NCBI RefSeq assembly: GCF_004365175.1
Contig: NZ_SOCE01000001.1
Span: 3,603,403 to 3,667,402 of the forward strand
DNA: 64,000 bases
Direction: 5' to 3'
Origin: Kribbella voronezhensis
Lineage (GTDB): Bacteria; Actinomycetota; Actinomycetes; Propionibacteriales; Kribbellaceae
The notes under the pieces are model-generated. The model was not told the origin of the DNA. It did no database searches and was given only the letters and a program-made list of their open reading frames with translations. Positions within the stretch are counted from its first letter, which is position 1; every line of letters begins with the position of its first letter. This document shows positions 26,259 through 35,042 of this stretch, piece by piece. A program made the position numbers and the translations under genes.

Positions 26259-26801
26259 TCAGACGGTCTTGCGCTCGATCTTGACGCTGTTGATCACGAT
26301 CGGCTCGATCGGCCGGTCGCCCGGCGCGGTCTTCGCGGTCGCGATCGCGTCCACGACCTTCTTCGACTCGTCGTCGACGACCTCGCCGAAGATGGTGTGC
26401 TTGCGGTTCAGGTGCGGGGTCGGGACCACGGTCACGAAGAACTGCGAGCCGTTGGTGCCCTTGCCGAACTGGATGCCCGCGTTCGCCATCGCCAGCAGGT
26501 ACGGGCGGTCGAACTGCAGCTCCGGGTGGATCTCGTCGTCGAAGGCGTAGCCCGGCGAGCCGGTGCCGGTGCCGAGCGGGCAACCGCCCTGGATCATGAA
26601 CCCGTCGATCACCCGGTGGAAACCGAGGCCGTCGTAGAACCGCTCGTGGCTCGGCTGACCCGTCTGCGGGTCGGTCCACTCCTTGGTGCCCTCGGCCAGG
26701 CCGACGAAGTTCTGCACCGTCTTCGGGGCGTGATCGGGGAACAGCTTGATGACGACATCGCCCTTCGTCGTCTGCAGCGTCGCGAACAGTTCTTCGGCCA
26801 C
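26259..26801 (-). CDS. ppiA: Peptidyl-prolyl cis-trans isomerase, cyclophilin type
   Basis: A 180-residue cytoplasmic cyclophilin. The active-site arginine is in GFHRVIDGFMIQGG, and the FFVTVVPTPHLNRKHTIFGEVV segment is well conserved. GTG 26801 follows GAGGAG. It stands just upstream of the rhomboid gene on the same strand, as in the classic actinobacterial gyrA neighbourhood. Confidence 0.95.
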   Translation of the reverse strand: MAEELFATLQTTKGDVVIKLFPDHAPKTVQNFVGLAEGTKEWTDPQTGQPSHERFYDGLGFHRVIDGFMIQGGCPLGTGTGSPGYAFDDEIHPELQFDRPYLLAMANAGIQFGKGTNGSQFFVTVVPTPHLNRKHTIFGEVVDDESKKVVDAIATAKTAPGDRPIEPIVINSVKIERKTV

Positions 26802-27054
26802 GAGATACTCCTCATCGGTTACGGCTTACGGCATCGATCCTGTCATGCGACGCCAACCGGACCCGCATCGAGGCGCCGGTCAGCGGTTTCCGCAAGACCA
26901 GGGGTGGGTCCGGGTCGGCCTGGAGCGTTTATCGCCTGGGTACGACGTACGATGCAGACGAAGCCGGAAATGTCCAGAGCCGTACCAGGTCGTCCATGTC
27001 GCCGATGGGCCAGTAAGTCAGGCGTCAGCGACGGGGCGCCGCCGAGGAGGAACC

Positions 27055-27858
27055 GTGGGTTTGTTGAAGTCCAAGGGCCGGGTCGAGTCCGCGAAGGACC
27101 GGGTCCGGCCGTTCGCCGAATCGGCATCGCAACGGGTCGCGCCGGCCGTGGGCACCGCACGGGAGAAGGTGTCGCCGTACGCCGAGAAGGCCGTCGAGCG
27201 CGGCGCCACGCTCGCGCACGCGGCGGTCGAGAAGGCGGGCCCGGTGATCGACGACGCGTTGAGCAAGGTCGGTCCGGCCACCGAGCACGCGGCCGAGAAG
27301 GCCCGCGAGCGGTTCAATGACGACGTGCTGCCGAAGGTGACCGCCGCACTGGCCACCCTGGCGGCCGCCGCCGAGCCGGTGATGGAGGAGACCTCGCGCC
27401 GGGGCAAGGCCACCAAGGCCGCGCTCAAGGGTGAGATCGACGCGCCGAAGAAGAGCCACAAGCTGCGCAAGGTGGTGCTGTTCCTCGGGTTCGGGGCGCT
27501 GGCCGCCGCCGCGGTGAAGAAGCTCCTCACGCCGCCGGAGCCGGCCTGGCAGTCGACCCCGACCAGCGGCCGCGACTACAGCTCGGCCCCCGCCGGTACG
27601 ACGACGCGCCCCGCCGCCGACAAGCCGGCCGGCACCGCGCCGACCGCCGCGGAAGGCGCGGCCAACGTCGCCGCCGCCAACGGCAAGACCGACGCTCAGA
27701 CCGATGCCAAGACCGAGGACAGCACCGAGGACAAGGCCGAGGTGAAGGCCGACGAGACCAAGACCGACGTCTCCGCCTCGAACGGTGCCGCCAAGAAGGC
27801 CACCGGCACTCCGCGCCGGTCCACCGGCTCGAACAGCACCAAGCCGTCCGAGTCCTGA
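27055..27858 (+). CDS. Helix-rich single-pass membrane protein (DUF5324-like)
   Basis: A 267-residue protein. The first 150 residues are Ala/Glu/Lys-rich helices with repeating 'A-x-E-K-x' patterns; one hydrophobic helix (VVLFLGFGALAAAAVKKLL, about 143-161) follows, then a disordered Ala/Thr/Asp/Lys tail. Similar proteins of the DUF5324 type occur near ppiA in other actinomycetes; the assignment is from memory and moderate. GTG 27055 sits behind GAGGAGGA. Function unknown. Confidence 0.6.
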   Translation: MGLLKSKGRVESAKDRVRPFAESASQRVAPAVGTAREKVSPYAEKAVERGATLAHAAVEKAGPVIDDALSKVGPATEHAAEKARERFNDDVLPKVTAALATLAAAAEPVMEETSRRGKATKAALKGEIDAPKKSHKLRKVVLFLGFGALAAAAVKKLLTPPEPAWQSTPTSGRDYSSAPAGTTTRPAADKPAGTAPTAAEGAANVAAANGKTDAQTDAKTEDSTEDKAEVKADETKTDVSASNGAAKKATGTPRRSTGSNSTKPSES

Positions 27859-27877
27859 CCCGCACCAACCGCAACGG

Positions 27878-27914
27878 CGAAGGCCGCGACCCCCTCGGGG
27901 GCTCGCGGCCTTCG
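27878..27914 (+). terminator. Terminator after the DUF5324-like gene
   Basis: A perfect 12-bp stem (27878-27889 with 27903-27914, CGAAGGCCGCGA and complement) whose inner C-run/G-run extends the pairing. Starts 20 bp after the stop. Confidence 0.8.
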
Positions 27915-28005
27915 TCATGTCAGAAACCTTCGACCGGCTCCGCCACCGGCTACTCACAGCCTCGGTTGACCGCAAAACCTCGCCTGGACCAGAGGCTGGC
28001 ACGGC

Positions 28006-28335
28006 TCATGTGGTGATCGGGCCGGGGGTGTCTTCTTCTTCGGTGGGTGGGCGGGTGGTGGTGATTCGGCCCGCGGAGAGTAGCTGGGTCGCGTAGCGGT
28101 GGGTGATGCAGGGATAGGTGCCGCCGCACTCGCGGCAGACGGCGTCGTTGCGGTGCAGCCAGGGCACGACGCCGAAGCGCTTGATCCAGGTCAGCGGCTC
28201 ACGATCGGGGGCGTGCAGTTGCATCGCCGACCGCGCGGCGTCCTGGATCTCGGGGGCCGACCACTCTTCGGCGCTCTTGTCCATCAGATCGCTCAGGTCG
28301 GGGTTGGGCGATGAGTCGGACGGGGTCTGGGTCAT
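28006..28335 (-). CDS. Hypothetical protein with CxxC and CITH motif
   Basis: A 109-residue protein with acidic N- and C-termini and a central segment WIKRFGVVPWLHRNDAVCRECGGTYPCITHRYATQL. The two Cys pairs and a His could bind zinc. A GGAGA site precedes ATG 28335. No family recognised; it stands alone between the terminator and the ogt gene. Confidence 0.6.
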   Translation of the reverse strand: MTQTPSDSSPNPDLSDLMDKSAEEWSAPEIQDAARSAMQLHAPDREPLTWIKRFGVVPWLHRNDAVCRECGGTYPCITHRYATQLLSAGRITTTRPPTEEEDTPGPITT

Positions 28336-28443
28336 CTCGTTCGTCTCCGGGGCAGGGGGTCGGAGCGGTGGGGGCAGTGTGTAGCACGGGCGTTACCCGT
28401 GGTGATGGTAGACCGCGACGGGCTCACCGCGAACGAGAGCTTT

Positions 28444-28926
28444 TCACTGACCCCACAGCGTTTCGAAACTGACCCGCGCCTCGAGCTCGAGCAGGTGGCG
28501 TTTGCGCGGGATCCCGCCGCCGAACCCGACCATCTTGCCGCCGGCGCCGACCACCCGGTGGCACGGCACGACGACGGCGATCGGGTTGCGGTTGCAGGCC
28601 ACTCCGACCGCGCGGGCCGCACCGGCGTCGCCGACGATCCTGGCGACCTCGCCGTACGTCTGCATCTCGCCGTACGGGATCCGGCGGAGTTGCTGCCAGA
28701 CGGCGCGCTCGAACTCCGACCCGCCCGGCACCGACAGCGGGACCGAGAACTCGGTCAGCTCGCCGGCGAAGTACGCCTTCAGCTCCTCCTGCGCGAGCAG
28801 CAGCACCTTGTCGCGGACGATCCCCGGCTCGACCTCGGCCGTCCCCATCCGCAACCGGCACAGCCCGACGTCGTCCGCGGCCAACGACAGGTCACCGATG
28901 GGCGAATCGATCACGGACCAGCGCAT
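28444..28926 (-). CDS. ogt: Methylated-DNA-[protein]-cysteine S-methyltransferase
   Basis: A 160-residue suicide repair enzyme that takes the alkyl group from O6-alkylguanine onto Cys122 in the motif VVPCHRV. The helix-turn-helix DNA-binding part (PYGEMQTYGEVARIVG) and the N-terminal RNase-H-like domain are present, so it is full length. ATG 28926 has an AAAGGA site; an in-frame ATG at 28950 lacks one. It appears to be a single-gene unit. Confidence 0.93.
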   Translation of the reverse strand: MRWSVIDSPIGDLSLAADDVGLCRLRMGTAEVEPGIVRDKVLLLAQEELKAYFAGELTEFSVPLSVPGGSEFERAVWQQLRRIPYGEMQTYGEVARIVGDAGAARAVGVACNRNPIAVVVPCHRVVGAGGKMVGFGGGIPRKRHLLELEARVSFETLWGQ

Positions 28927-29050
28927 GGGTCGTCCTTTCTGCCTCAACAAGTTTGATTCTCCGCCCCGGCACCGACAGTTTTCGCCGTCCGCGCGGCGGG
29001 GAACCGGGATGGCGCACCACCCGGCGCGCCATCGACACGCATGGTTCTCG

Positions 29051-29065
29051 CCCGGCTACGCCGGG
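29051..29065. other. Small perfect hairpin
   Basis: CCCGGC-TAC-GCCGGG in the 228-bp gap before the first DUF4328 gene. No T-run follows; its role is unclear. Confidence 0.35.
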
Positions 29066-29154
29066 TTGTGCTATTTCTGATTCCCCGCTGCACAAGGGCG
29101 GACATCGCCCGGCCGCTCATCCCTGGCGCCGGGCCCGGCGACGAGGGGTGCAGG

Positions 29155-29952
29155 GTGACCGGTCCGTCGGCGTACGAGCCGAACCCGTACGACGTACCGG
29201 CGTACGGCGAGCGGACGCCGGCCGGGGCGCAGCGGGTGCCCCAGCCGCCGCCGATGGACCGCTGGTTCACCTCGGAGCAGGCGATGGGGCTCAGCGCCTC
29301 GATCCTGATCGGTGTGGACACGGTGGCGAGCTGGGCCTCCGCCTGGGCCGACTGGAACTCGTACGGCGCGCTCAAGAGCTACCCGGGCGACGACGCGAAG
29401 CTGGCCGAGGCCGACCTGATCTCCGGCTCGACGGGCATCGTCTCCGCACTGGCCTTGTTCGCGGCCGCCGTGGTCTTCATCGTCTGGCTCTGGCGGGTGC
29501 GCTGGAACGCGGAGATGTTCTGCCGCGGCGAGCACCGGCTGACCAGGGGCTGGGTGCTCGGCAGCTGGATCTGTCCGGTGGTGAACCTCTGGTATCCGAA
29601 GTGGGTGGTCGACGACATCGTCGCGGCCAGCGATCCGCGGACCTCGCCGCACACCGTCAGCCTGCGCAGCATTCCGGGCACCCGGCTGGTCTGGGCGTGG
29701 TGGATCACCTGGGTGGTCGGGCTGGTGCTCGGCAACGTGGCGCAGCGGAGCACGCTGGACGGCGTACCGCAGCTCGGTGAGCTCCGGACGAACGCCGTAC
29801 TGTCCAGCATCTCGGCGGTCGCAACGACGGCCGCTGCGGTGCTCGCCATGATGTTGATCAAGCGCATCAACGACCTGCAGATCAGCCGCCCATGGACGCC
29901 GTGGTGGGCCGCCGACCAGGCTCCGCCGCCGTTCCGCTCGCCGGGGTCGTGA
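29155..29952 (+). CDS. DUF4328 membrane protein (paralogue 1)
   Basis: A 265-residue protein with four predicted transmembrane segments and the DUF4328 core: a WLWR(A/V)R motif on the second helix (FIVWLWRVRWNAEMF), then GWVLGSWICPVVNLWYPKWVVDDI. Start GTG 29155 near a GAGGGG. The N-terminus is Pro/Tyr-rich and cytosolic. The function of the family is unknown. A second copy follows 230 bp downstream and a third lies at 45-46 kb, so this is a local paralogue set. Confidence 0.8.
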   Translation: MTGPSAYEPNPYDVPAYGERTPAGAQRVPQPPPMDRWFTSEQAMGLSASILIGVDTVASWASAWADWNSYGALKSYPGDDAKLAEADLISGSTGIVSALALFAAAVVFIVWLWRVRWNAEMFCRGEHRLTRGWVLGSWICPVVNLWYPKWVVDDIVAASDPRTSPHTVSLRSIPGTRLVWAWWITWVVGLVLGNVAQRSTLDGVPQLGELRTNAVLSSISAVATTAAAVLAMMLIKRINDLQISRPWTPWWAADQAPPPFRSPGS

Positions 29953-30184
29953 CGCCGATCCGGAAAGCTGCCCGGTAAAGGAAACCCGTCACGGACGGTT
30001 CAATCGCTCGTTACAAGTGGTGATGGGCGTACGAAAAGAACTCGTTAAGTCGATACCCTCTGTGCTGGCACCGACTCCACAGTCGTACTTACTTCGTGGT
30101 ATCAATGTGGCTCGGTCACGCGGGGGCAGGATTCGATCGAAACGCCGAACAGACGGAGTTCCAGCAACGCGAGGGACGCAAGAC

Positions 30185-32125
30185 GTGAGCCACCCGCAAC
30201 CAGCAGCGCTGTCCGCTGCCGAAGAGCCCGAAGTGTGGCAACCGCACGCCGCGGAGGAGTTCCAGCCGGTCGACAGGATCGGCCGGATCGCGGTCGCGCT
30301 GCTCGGCGCGTCCACGGTGACGCACCTGATCGCGACCTGGTCCGACTGGAACACCTACGGCGTCGTCCACACCTACCTGGGCGGCGGCCCGAACGTCGAC
30401 GACGCGGATCTCAACCGCGCCGACGCCATCGCCAGGATCACCGCGTACCCGAACGTGCTCGTCTCGGTCGCCGCCGCCGTCGTCTTCGTGATCTGGCTGT
30501 GGCGCGCGCGGGTCAACTCCGAGGTGCTCTGCCAGGCCGACCACCGGCGCAGTCACGGCTGGGTGCTGGCGAGCTGGTTCTGCCCCGGACCGAACCTCTT
30601 CTATCCCAAGCAGATCGTCGACGACGTCTGGCTCGCCAGTGATCCGAAGACGCCTGTGTACGCCGACGACTTGCGCCGGCTCAGGAAGCCTCTCCTCACC
30701 AAGGTGTGGTGGTGCACCTGGGTCGGCGCTCTCGCGTTCGACGTGGTGATCCGCCGGTTCCTGATGTGGATGGACGCCACCGTCGGCTCGCTGCGCGGGA
30801 TCGCCCTGGCCGGTACGGCGTCGCTGATCCTGACCGCGGTCTCGGCGGTCGCGGCCACCTTCGTGATCCGCAAGATCAACTCGATGCAGACCAGCCGCGA
30901 GTGGGTGCCGTGGTGGGACCAGCGCGAGCCGAAGCTCACCGCCGTCCCGACGTACGCCGACGACGACACCTCCGAGCAGCAGGCGATCAGCGAGCCGATC
31001 GCGGTCCCGCCGGCCCTGCGCCTCGAGCGTCAGCCGGAGCCGGCCCTGCAACTGGCCGGCGGCGGCGCCGAGGAGGCCCCGAAGTGGAGCCCGTTCGCAC
31101 CGGTCGCCGAAAGCTGGCAGGAGCAGGCCTCCGCGAACCCGCACTACCGCCCGGTCGACTCGTGGGGTGACGACACCGGCACGTTGACCAGCCCGGTCGA
31201 AGAGGCCACCCCGTCGTACCAGCCGACCCCGGCCGGCCTGGACAGCCCGACCTGGGCCACATCGAACTCCTACTCGACCCCTTCGAACGACGACCTGCTG
31301 TCCGCGCCGGTGCCGAGCTGGCAGGCCGAGACGGTCGCACCGCCCTCGCTGTCCCTGGTCGACACCTCGTACACCTCGACGTCGTACGAGACCAGCGAGC
31401 CGTCCTGGGCCAGCTCGTACTCCGAGCCGTACTCCTACGAGACCTCGTCCTCCGACTACTACAAGCCGTCGGAGCCGACCGCCGCTCCCGAGCCGGAGCC
31501 CGCGCCCGAACCTGTTGCGCGCGCCGGACGCCGGGCCGCTCGGGTCGCGGTGGACAGCCCCTCGACCATCGGGTACGGGCAGGACGACGACTACCTGACC
31601 CCGTCGAAGCCGCTGCCGACCGTCCCGTCGTACGGGCCGGAGCCGTCCTACTCGCCGGAGCCGGCGTACACGCCGGAGACCAGCTACACCCCGGAGCCCG
31701 CGTACGCGCCGGAGACGACGTACTCGGCGTACGAGGCCCCCGCGGCCTCCTCGAGCTACGAGTCCTACAACACGGACTACTCGTCCTCCTACGACTACTC
31801 GACGCCGGAGACCAGCTACAGCGCTCCGGAGACGAGCTACTCGGCGGCAGCAGCGGAGCCGTCGTACGACAGCTACACCTCGTCCTACGACGCGTCCTAC
31901 TCGCAGAGCTCCTACACGGACTACGGCACCGAGAGCTACGAGTCGTACAGCCCGAACTACACCCCCGAGACGTACGGCGCTACGGACTACAGCACCCACA
32001 CCCCGGAGCAGTCGGCAACCGAGCAGCAGCAGACGCCGTACTCGTACGAGCCGGCCCAGCCGCCGGCCGCCGACGACTCCGAGACCACCGCTCCCCGGAC
32101 CGTTCCCCGCCGCCGTTGGGTATGA
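30185..32125 (+). CDS. DUF4328 membrane protein with long Tyr/Ser/Pro-rich tail (paralogue 2)
   Basis: A 646-residue protein. Residues about 35-250 repeat the DUF4328 core (FVIWLWRARVNSEVL, GWVLASWFCPGPNLFYPKQIVDDVW). The remaining 390 residues are low complexity, with repeats of the type Y-(S/T)-P-E-x and S-Y-x-S-Y; for example TPETSYTPEPAYAPETTYS at about residues 497-515. The tail ends in a basic RRRWV. Start GTG 30185 behind GAGGGA. The stop overlaps the ATG of the next gene (ATGA). The tail may be phosphorylated or bind partners; that is inference. Confidence 0.75.
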   Translation: MSHPQPAALSAAEEPEVWQPHAAEEFQPVDRIGRIAVALLGASTVTHLIATWSDWNTYGVVHTYLGGGPNVDDADLNRADAIARITAYPNVLVSVAAAVVFVIWLWRARVNSEVLCQADHRRSHGWVLASWFCPGPNLFYPKQIVDDVWLASDPKTPVYADDLRRLRKPLLTKVWWCTWVGALAFDVVIRRFLMWMDATVGSLRGIALAGTASLILTAVSAVAATFVIRKINSMQTSREWVPWWDQREPKLTAVPTYADDDTSEQQAISEPIAVPPALRLERQPEPALQLAGGGAEEAPKWSPFAPVAESWQEQASANPHYRPVDSWGDDTGTLTSPVEEATPSYQPTPAGLDSPTWATSNSYSTPSNDDLLSAPVPSWQAETVAPPSLSLVDTSYTSTSYETSEPSWASSYSEPYSYETSSSDYYKPSEPTAAPEPEPAPEPVARAGRRAARVAVDSPSTIGYGQDDDYLTPSKPLPTVPSYGPEPSYSPEPAYTPETSYTPEPAYAPETTYSAYEAPAASSSYESYNTDYSSSYDYSTPETSYSAPETSYSAAAAEPSYDSYTSSYDASYSQSSYTDYGTESYESYSPNYTPETYGATDYSTHTPEQSATEQQQTPYSYEPAQPPAADDSETTAPRTVPRRRWV

Positions 32126-32910
32126 CCGACCTCGCCTTCTCCACTCTCGGGTGTGCGGGCGCGTCGCTCGACCACGTCCTCGACCTCGCGCGCCGCAACA
32201 AAATCGGCGGGCTGGAACTGCGGGCTTCCGAGGACGAGTTCACCCACATCGGGCTGAGTCCGGCCGAGCGCCGTACGCTCCGCAACCGGATCGAGGACGC
32301 CGGACTGGAGATTCTCGCGGTCAGCAGCTACGTGCGGCTCTGCGCGGTCGAGGACCAACCCCTCGAAGCGCATCTCGAACTCGCCGCCGACCTCGGCGCC
32401 CGCGGCGTCCGCGTCTTCCCCGGTGACGATCCGGCCGGGGACGATCCGGCCGGTACGACGGACGGCCCGACCCCCGGCGAGCTGCGCGCCCTCGATCGCG
32501 TCACGACGGCTCCGAAGGACGTCCACATCTTCCTGGAGACCCACGACTCGCACTCGGCCGGCCGCCGGATGGCCGCCTTGTGCGCTCTGCTCGACGCCGA
32601 GTCGCCGGGACACAACGCCAAGGTGATCTGGGACAGCGCGCATACCTGGAGCCACGGCGAGACCCCGGCCGAGGCGCTCGACCTCCTCCGGCCGTGGATC
32701 GACTTCGTCCAGATCAAGGACAGCGACTCGACCCAGGGCTTCAAGCCGGTGGCGATCGGCGCCGGCGACTTCCCGATCGGCCAACTCCTGGCGGCCCTGC
32801 ACGGTACGCCGTACTGGCTTTCGCTCGAGTGGGAGCTGAAGTGGCATCCCCACCTGCCCCCACTCGACGAGGCGCTTCCGGCCACCTGGAATTGGATCAC
32901 CACCGGCTGA
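32122..32910 (+). CDS. Sugar phosphate isomerase/epimerase family TIM barrel
   Basis: A 262-residue TIM-barrel protein of the xylose isomerase-like/AP endonuclease 2 group. Visible metal-site candidates are Glu in GGLELRA, Glu in HIFLETHDSH, Asp/His in VIWDSAHTW and Glu in LSLEWELKWHP. It is a predicted cytoplasmic isomerase or hydrolase of unknown sugar substrate. ATG 32122 overlaps the preceding stop, so it is co-translated with the DUF4328 protein, an odd partnership. Confidence 0.8.
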   Translation: MTDLAFSTLGCAGASLDHVLDLARRNKIGGLELRASEDEFTHIGLSPAERRTLRNRIEDAGLEILAVSSYVRLCAVEDQPLEAHLELAADLGARGVRVFPGDDPAGDDPAGTTDGPTPGELRALDRVTTAPKDVHIFLETHDSHSAGRRMAALCALLDAESPGHNAKVIWDSAHTWSHGETPAEALDLLRPWIDFVQIKDSDSTQGFKPVAIGAGDFPIGQLLAALHGTPYWLSLEWELKWHPHLPPLDEALPATWNWITTG

Positions 32911-33176
32911 AACGGCTCGGCCGGGTCGGTCATTCAGGGTTGAACTATTTGGCCTAGGCCACAATTCGGAGTCGGTCCTGCCTCCATGCATGACAACGGG
33001 TACACCTGAGTCGTCACAAGTGATGACGTCCCGACGGGGGACCGAACAGGTGAAGGACTCGCCATGAGGTATGCCCAGACTTGTCACGGAGCCGCGGACC
33101 ACTCGGTCAGGTGGTGGCTCCGGTGAGCCCGCGCGCGGTGGACAAACGAGCCCGCCCCGGCAACGAGCCCCCGGCG
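32911..33176. other. Gap with possible 5' leader and short reading frame
   Basis: The 266-bp gap between converging genes holds a GTCA/TGAC-type hairpin (about 33012-33028), a GGGGGACC...GGTGAAGGA stretch resembling a leader or ribosome-binding site, and a 20-codon frame (33063-33125, MRYAQTCHGAADHSVRWWLR). Nothing on the plus strand follows, so it may be a remnant of a lost gene's leader. Confidence 0.3.
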
Positions 33177-34214
33177 CTACCGGTCCCGGAGCAGCAGGGA
33201 GACGTCGCCGAACTCGTGCCAGAGGTAACTGCGCTCGAGGGCGGCGTCGTAGGCACGCTGGACAACCCCGGGTCCGACGACGGACTCCAGTAGCAGCAGG
33301 TGCGACGCCTCCGGGGCGTGCATGCCGGTGACCAGTCCGTCGACCACGCGAGCCGGGTGCTCCGGCCCGAGGACGAGATCGGTCCACCCGCCCGCGGCGG
33401 CCACTGAACCATCCGCGCGGACGGCCGACTCGATCGCCCGGACGGCCGTGGTTCCGACGGCGATCACGCGGCCTCCGTTCGCCTGCACCCAGTTCACCAG
33501 GCGAGCGGTGTGCTCCGGTACGTCGTACCGCTCGGGCAGCGGCGGTTCGTGGCTCTCCTGCGAGGAAACGCCGCAGTGCAAGAGGATCGGCGCGATCAGG
33601 ACGCCGGCTGCCGCCAGGTGGCTCACCAGTTCGAAGCTGAACGGCCTTGCTGCACTGGGCATTTCCGCGCTGCCTGGTTCGCGGGCGAACACGGTCTGGT
33701 AGAGCGGAAGCGGCCAACGCTTACCGACGTACTTGTACGTGATCGGTCGTCCATGTCGGCCGAGGTAGCCAATCACGTCCTGCACCGGCGGTTTCGCCCG
33801 CCACAAACGATTCTGCTCCGCCTGGTACGGAGCCAGTAGGGTGAGCACTCCTTCGGGCAGCTCCACCCGATCGCCGACAGCCCCGTCGAACAAGGGGGAA
33901 TCGCCGTTGCGCAGCTCCACCACCCAGGTGCCGTCGTCGAGCGCTGTGGAGAAGTGCACGACCACCGGCGCAAGTCCCGAGCCGCTGATCCACGTGCCGT
34001 CCACCGCAGCGGGCAACGTGCCGGAAGTGTTGACCAGCAGGAGATCTCCGGCCCGCAGGTGATCACCGAGCCGGTCGAACCGCGTATGTGTGATGGCCGA
34101 CCCCTCCGCGACCAGCAGCTTCACCTGATCCCTTGCCAACCCCCGCGCTTCCGGCGGCTCGGCCGCGTTCAGCGCGTCGGGCAAGGTGAACCGGGTCTGT
34201 GGATGAACCTTCAC
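33177..34214 (-). CDS. queA: S-adenosylmethionine:tRNA ribosyltransferase-isomerase QueA-like
   Basis: A 345-residue protein of the QueA family, which transfers and isomerises ribose from AdoMet onto 7-aminomethyl-7-deazaguanine in tRNA. Conserved stretches: RAGDLLLVNTSGTLPA, RPITYKYVGKRWPL, SAARPFSFELVSHL, and VVAVGTTAVRAIE-like VIAVGTTAVRAIES. No tgt, queC-F or other queuosine genes are in the window, so the real substrate is open. The ATG overlaps the upstream SDR stop (ATGA) and the genes share a promoter region. Confidence 0.85.
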   Translation of the reverse strand: MKVHPQTRFTLPDALNAAEPPEARGLARDQVKLLVAEGSAITHTRFDRLGDHLRAGDLLLVNTSGTLPAAVDGTWISGSGLAPVVVHFSTALDDGTWVVELRNGDSPLFDGAVGDRVELPEGVLTLLAPYQAEQNRLWRAKPPVQDVIGYLGRHGRPITYKYVGKRWPLPLYQTVFAREPGSAEMPSAARPFSFELVSHLAAAGVLIAPILLHCGVSSQESHEPPLPERYDVPEHTARLVNWVQANGGRVIAVGTTAVRAIESAVRADGSVAAAGGWTDLVLGPEHPARVVDGLVTGMHAPEASHLLLLESVVGPGVVQRAYDAALERSYLWHEFGDVSLLLRDR

Positions 34215-34930
34215 GAGGTCACCGCCGGCGCGAATTCCGCCGCCCGGTAGCGCCCGCTGGCCGGCCGGGCGTCCAGCAACTGGAGGAACGCCGGTACGAC
34301 GGACGCCGGCTCGGGCCGGTCCGAGATGTCTTCACCGGGGAACGCGGCCTGGTGCATCGCAGTACGGAGGTCGCCGGGGTCCACGGCGTACACGACGATG
34401 TCGAGGTGTTCGGCGGCCAGCACCCGGCTCGCGTGATCCAGTGCTGCCTTCGCGGAACCGTAGCCGCCCCAGCCTTCATACGCCTCCACCGCGGCGTCGG
34501 AGCTGATGTTGACGACCGTGCCGGCTGCGGCGGTGAGTTCGGGGATGAGCGCCTGGGTCAACGCGATCGGCGCGATCACGTCGACCTCGTAGACACGGCG
34601 GAGTTCGTCGAGGTCGGCAGCCGCCAACGGCTGGAGCGGACTGGGGCCGAGGTAGCTCGCGTTGTTCACCAGCAGATCGAGGCGGCCGAGTTCGCCGACG
34701 GCCTCGACCAGGTCGGCACGATGTTCCGGATCGGTCACGTCACCGGCGAGCGGTACTACGTCCGTCCGGTCGGCCAGTGCGTCGGCCGCATCCTTCAGTG
34801 CGTCCGCGCTGCGTGCGTCGATGATCAACGCCCAGCCGCGGTCGGCGAGCCCATGGGCCAGCGCCAGTCCCAGCCCGGCAGAGGCGCCGGTGATCAGAGC
34901 AACAGGACGAGTCAGAGAGTGGGGAGTCAT
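34211..34930 (-). CDS. Short-chain dehydrogenase/reductase
   Basis: A 239-residue NAD(P)-dependent SDR: cofactor motif TGASAGLG, NNAS, catalytic Ser in NISSDAA and YxxxK in YGSAKAAL. The start was taken as ATG 34930 behind GAGAGTG; ATGs at 34936 and 34945 are also possible. A SoxR/MerR-like box stands immediately upstream and overlaps the likely promoter. It is translationally coupled to queA. Confidence 0.88.
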   Translation of the reverse strand: MTPHSLTRPVALITGASAGLGLALAHGLADRGWALIIDARSADALKDAADALADRTDVVPLAGDVTDPEHRADLVEAVGELGRLDLLVNNASYLGPSPLQPLAAADLDELRRVYEVDVIAPIALTQALIPELTAAAGTVVNISSDAAVEAYEGWGGYGSAKAALDHASRVLAAEHLDIVVYAVDPGDLRTAMHQAAFPGEDISDRPEPASVVPAFLQLLDARPASGRYRAAEFAPAVTS

Positions 34931-34945
34931 GCCCATCACTCTCAT

Positions 34946-34965
34946 ACCTCAAGCAAACTTGAGGT
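34946..34965. promoter_or_regulatory. SoxR/MerR-type operator
   Basis: ACCTCAAG-CAAA-CTTGAGGT: perfect 8-bp arms with a 4-bp centre. It matches the known SoxR consensus CCTCAAG(N4)CTTGAGG. On the minus strand it begins inside a TTGACC -35-like hexamer, the usual place for MerR-family operators. The SDR start is about 15 bp beyond it, so the transcript may be nearly leaderless. Confidence 0.8.
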
Positions 34966-35042
34966 CAAGACCTGTGGCCGGTGACCCGGCCGGAGGTCCG
35001 CACCCGCCCGTGCGAACCCCCGGTTATTCAGTACAGCAGAGA

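Noticed and set aside
31600..32000. Possible CRISPR-like repeats from the YSPE-rich region
   Set aside because: The repeats are short, degenerate and in-frame coding; there are no spacers or cas genes anywhere in the window.
33000..33130. A functional ydaO (c-di-AMP) riboswitch
   Set aside because: Only a short stretch looks similar, the usual 3' part is not visible and no cell-wall hydrolase gene follows.
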